Part shown: positions 30,317-30,371 of the stretch, piece after piece
Numbering within the stretch: the stretch's first letter is position 1
Layout of the letters: every line of letters begins with the position of its first letter
Program-made: the position numbers and the translations under genes
From: an uncultured Peptoniphilus sp.
GTDB taxonomy: Bacteria; Bacillota; Clostridia; Tissierellales; Peptoniphilaceae
Length of the DNA: 30,371 bases
Assembly (NCBI GenBank): GCA_902465645.1
Contig: CABQNX010000011.1
Location: 1 to 30,371, forward strand
Reading direction: 5' to 3'
The notes under the pieces: model-generated
Told to the model about the DNA's origin: nothing
Seen by the model: only the letters and a program-made list of their open reading frames with translations
The model's database searches: none

Positions 30317-30371
30317 TGTGCTGACCCCATAAAGTTGGACCAAATACCAGAGAGAATTTATATTTTCTCTG
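30317..30371 (+). mobile_element. terminal end of an IS3-family (IS150-like) element, cut by the window edge
   Basis: TGTGCTGACCCCATAAAGTT followed by GGAC resembles the terminal inverted repeats of IS150-group elements of the IS3 family, which start with TG and carry an ACCCCATAAAGTTGGAC-like core. Downstream, CAGAGAGAA and TTTTCTCTG form a 9-bp hairpin just inside the end. The transposase genes would lie to the right of the window. The exact first base is not certain, since no target duplication can be seen. Confidence 0.5.

Noticed and set aside
30131..30343. Minus-strand frame of 70 codons rich in Phe and Tyr
   Set aside because: It runs through A-rich intergenic DNA, across the 32-bp palindrome and into the insertion-sequence end; no ribosome binding site and the composition is that of translated poly-A/T sequence.
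1..30371. tRNA or rRNA genes
   Set aside because: I saw no TTCRA-type T-loop with flanking acceptor stem and no conserved rRNA segments when reading the window.

Overview
The window is AT-rich DNA with strong AGGAGG-type ribosome binding sites, AGA/AGG as the usual arginine codons, many intrinsic terminators and close gene packing. The gene set is that of a low-GC Gram-positive anaerobe. I infer a Peptoniphilaceae-like coccus (Anaerococcus, Peptoniphilus or a relative) from codon style and gene content; no rRNA or other marker gene is present to confirm it.

Layout. Positions 1-2900 are accessory in character: a gene end running in from the left, a possible 57-residue ORF, an SdpI-like membrane protein, a RelE-type toxin with an AbrB/MazE-type antitoxin on the minus strand, a DUF3784 membrane protein and an MgtC-like protein. 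Positions 3000-4700 hold a DUF2812 membrane protein and its PadR repressor behind a promoter with two matching palindromes. Positions 4700-6900 hold a small secreted or anchored peptide, a J-domain protein, a HIRAN protein and an orphan gene. Positions 6950-9200 encode a two-gene ABC importer of the OpuC/EgtUV type (ATPase plus fused permease and binding protein). Positions 9300-13600 contain a hotdog thioesterase, an acidic membrane protein, and a run of XRE regulator, PH-like protein, GNAT acetyltransferase, small membrane protein and MFS transporter. A Na+/phosphate cotransporter follows (13716-15314), then a decayed 18-bp tandem repeat.

Positions 15700-19100 carry a radical-SAM/DUF4130 DNA-repair pair with an SOS-box-like dyad in its promoter, a C39-like cysteine peptidase homologue, and a second J-domain-like protein that has lost its HPD motif. 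Minus-strand genes at 19086-23817 are PAP2 phosphatase, LysR regulator, an SGNH/MBOAT acyl-transfer pair and an AraC regulator. Plus-strand genes then resume: NAD(P)HX epimerase, MATE exporter, an unknown anchored protein and a ClC H+/Cl- exchanger. An ArsC/Spx-family protein is on the minus strand at 29124-29474.

The last 900 bases have no convincing protein gene. They hold a promoter, several strong RNA hairpins and a terminator (a candidate non-coding RNA of about 400 nt), a perfect 32-bp palindrome, and what looks like the terminal sequence of an IS3-family element cut by the window edge.

The items most worth a second look are the HPD-less J-domain paralogue, the unassigned structured RNA near the right end, the SOS-like promoter of the radical-SAM gene, the decayed 18-bp repeat, and the terminator whose two arms encode the ends of two convergent genes.
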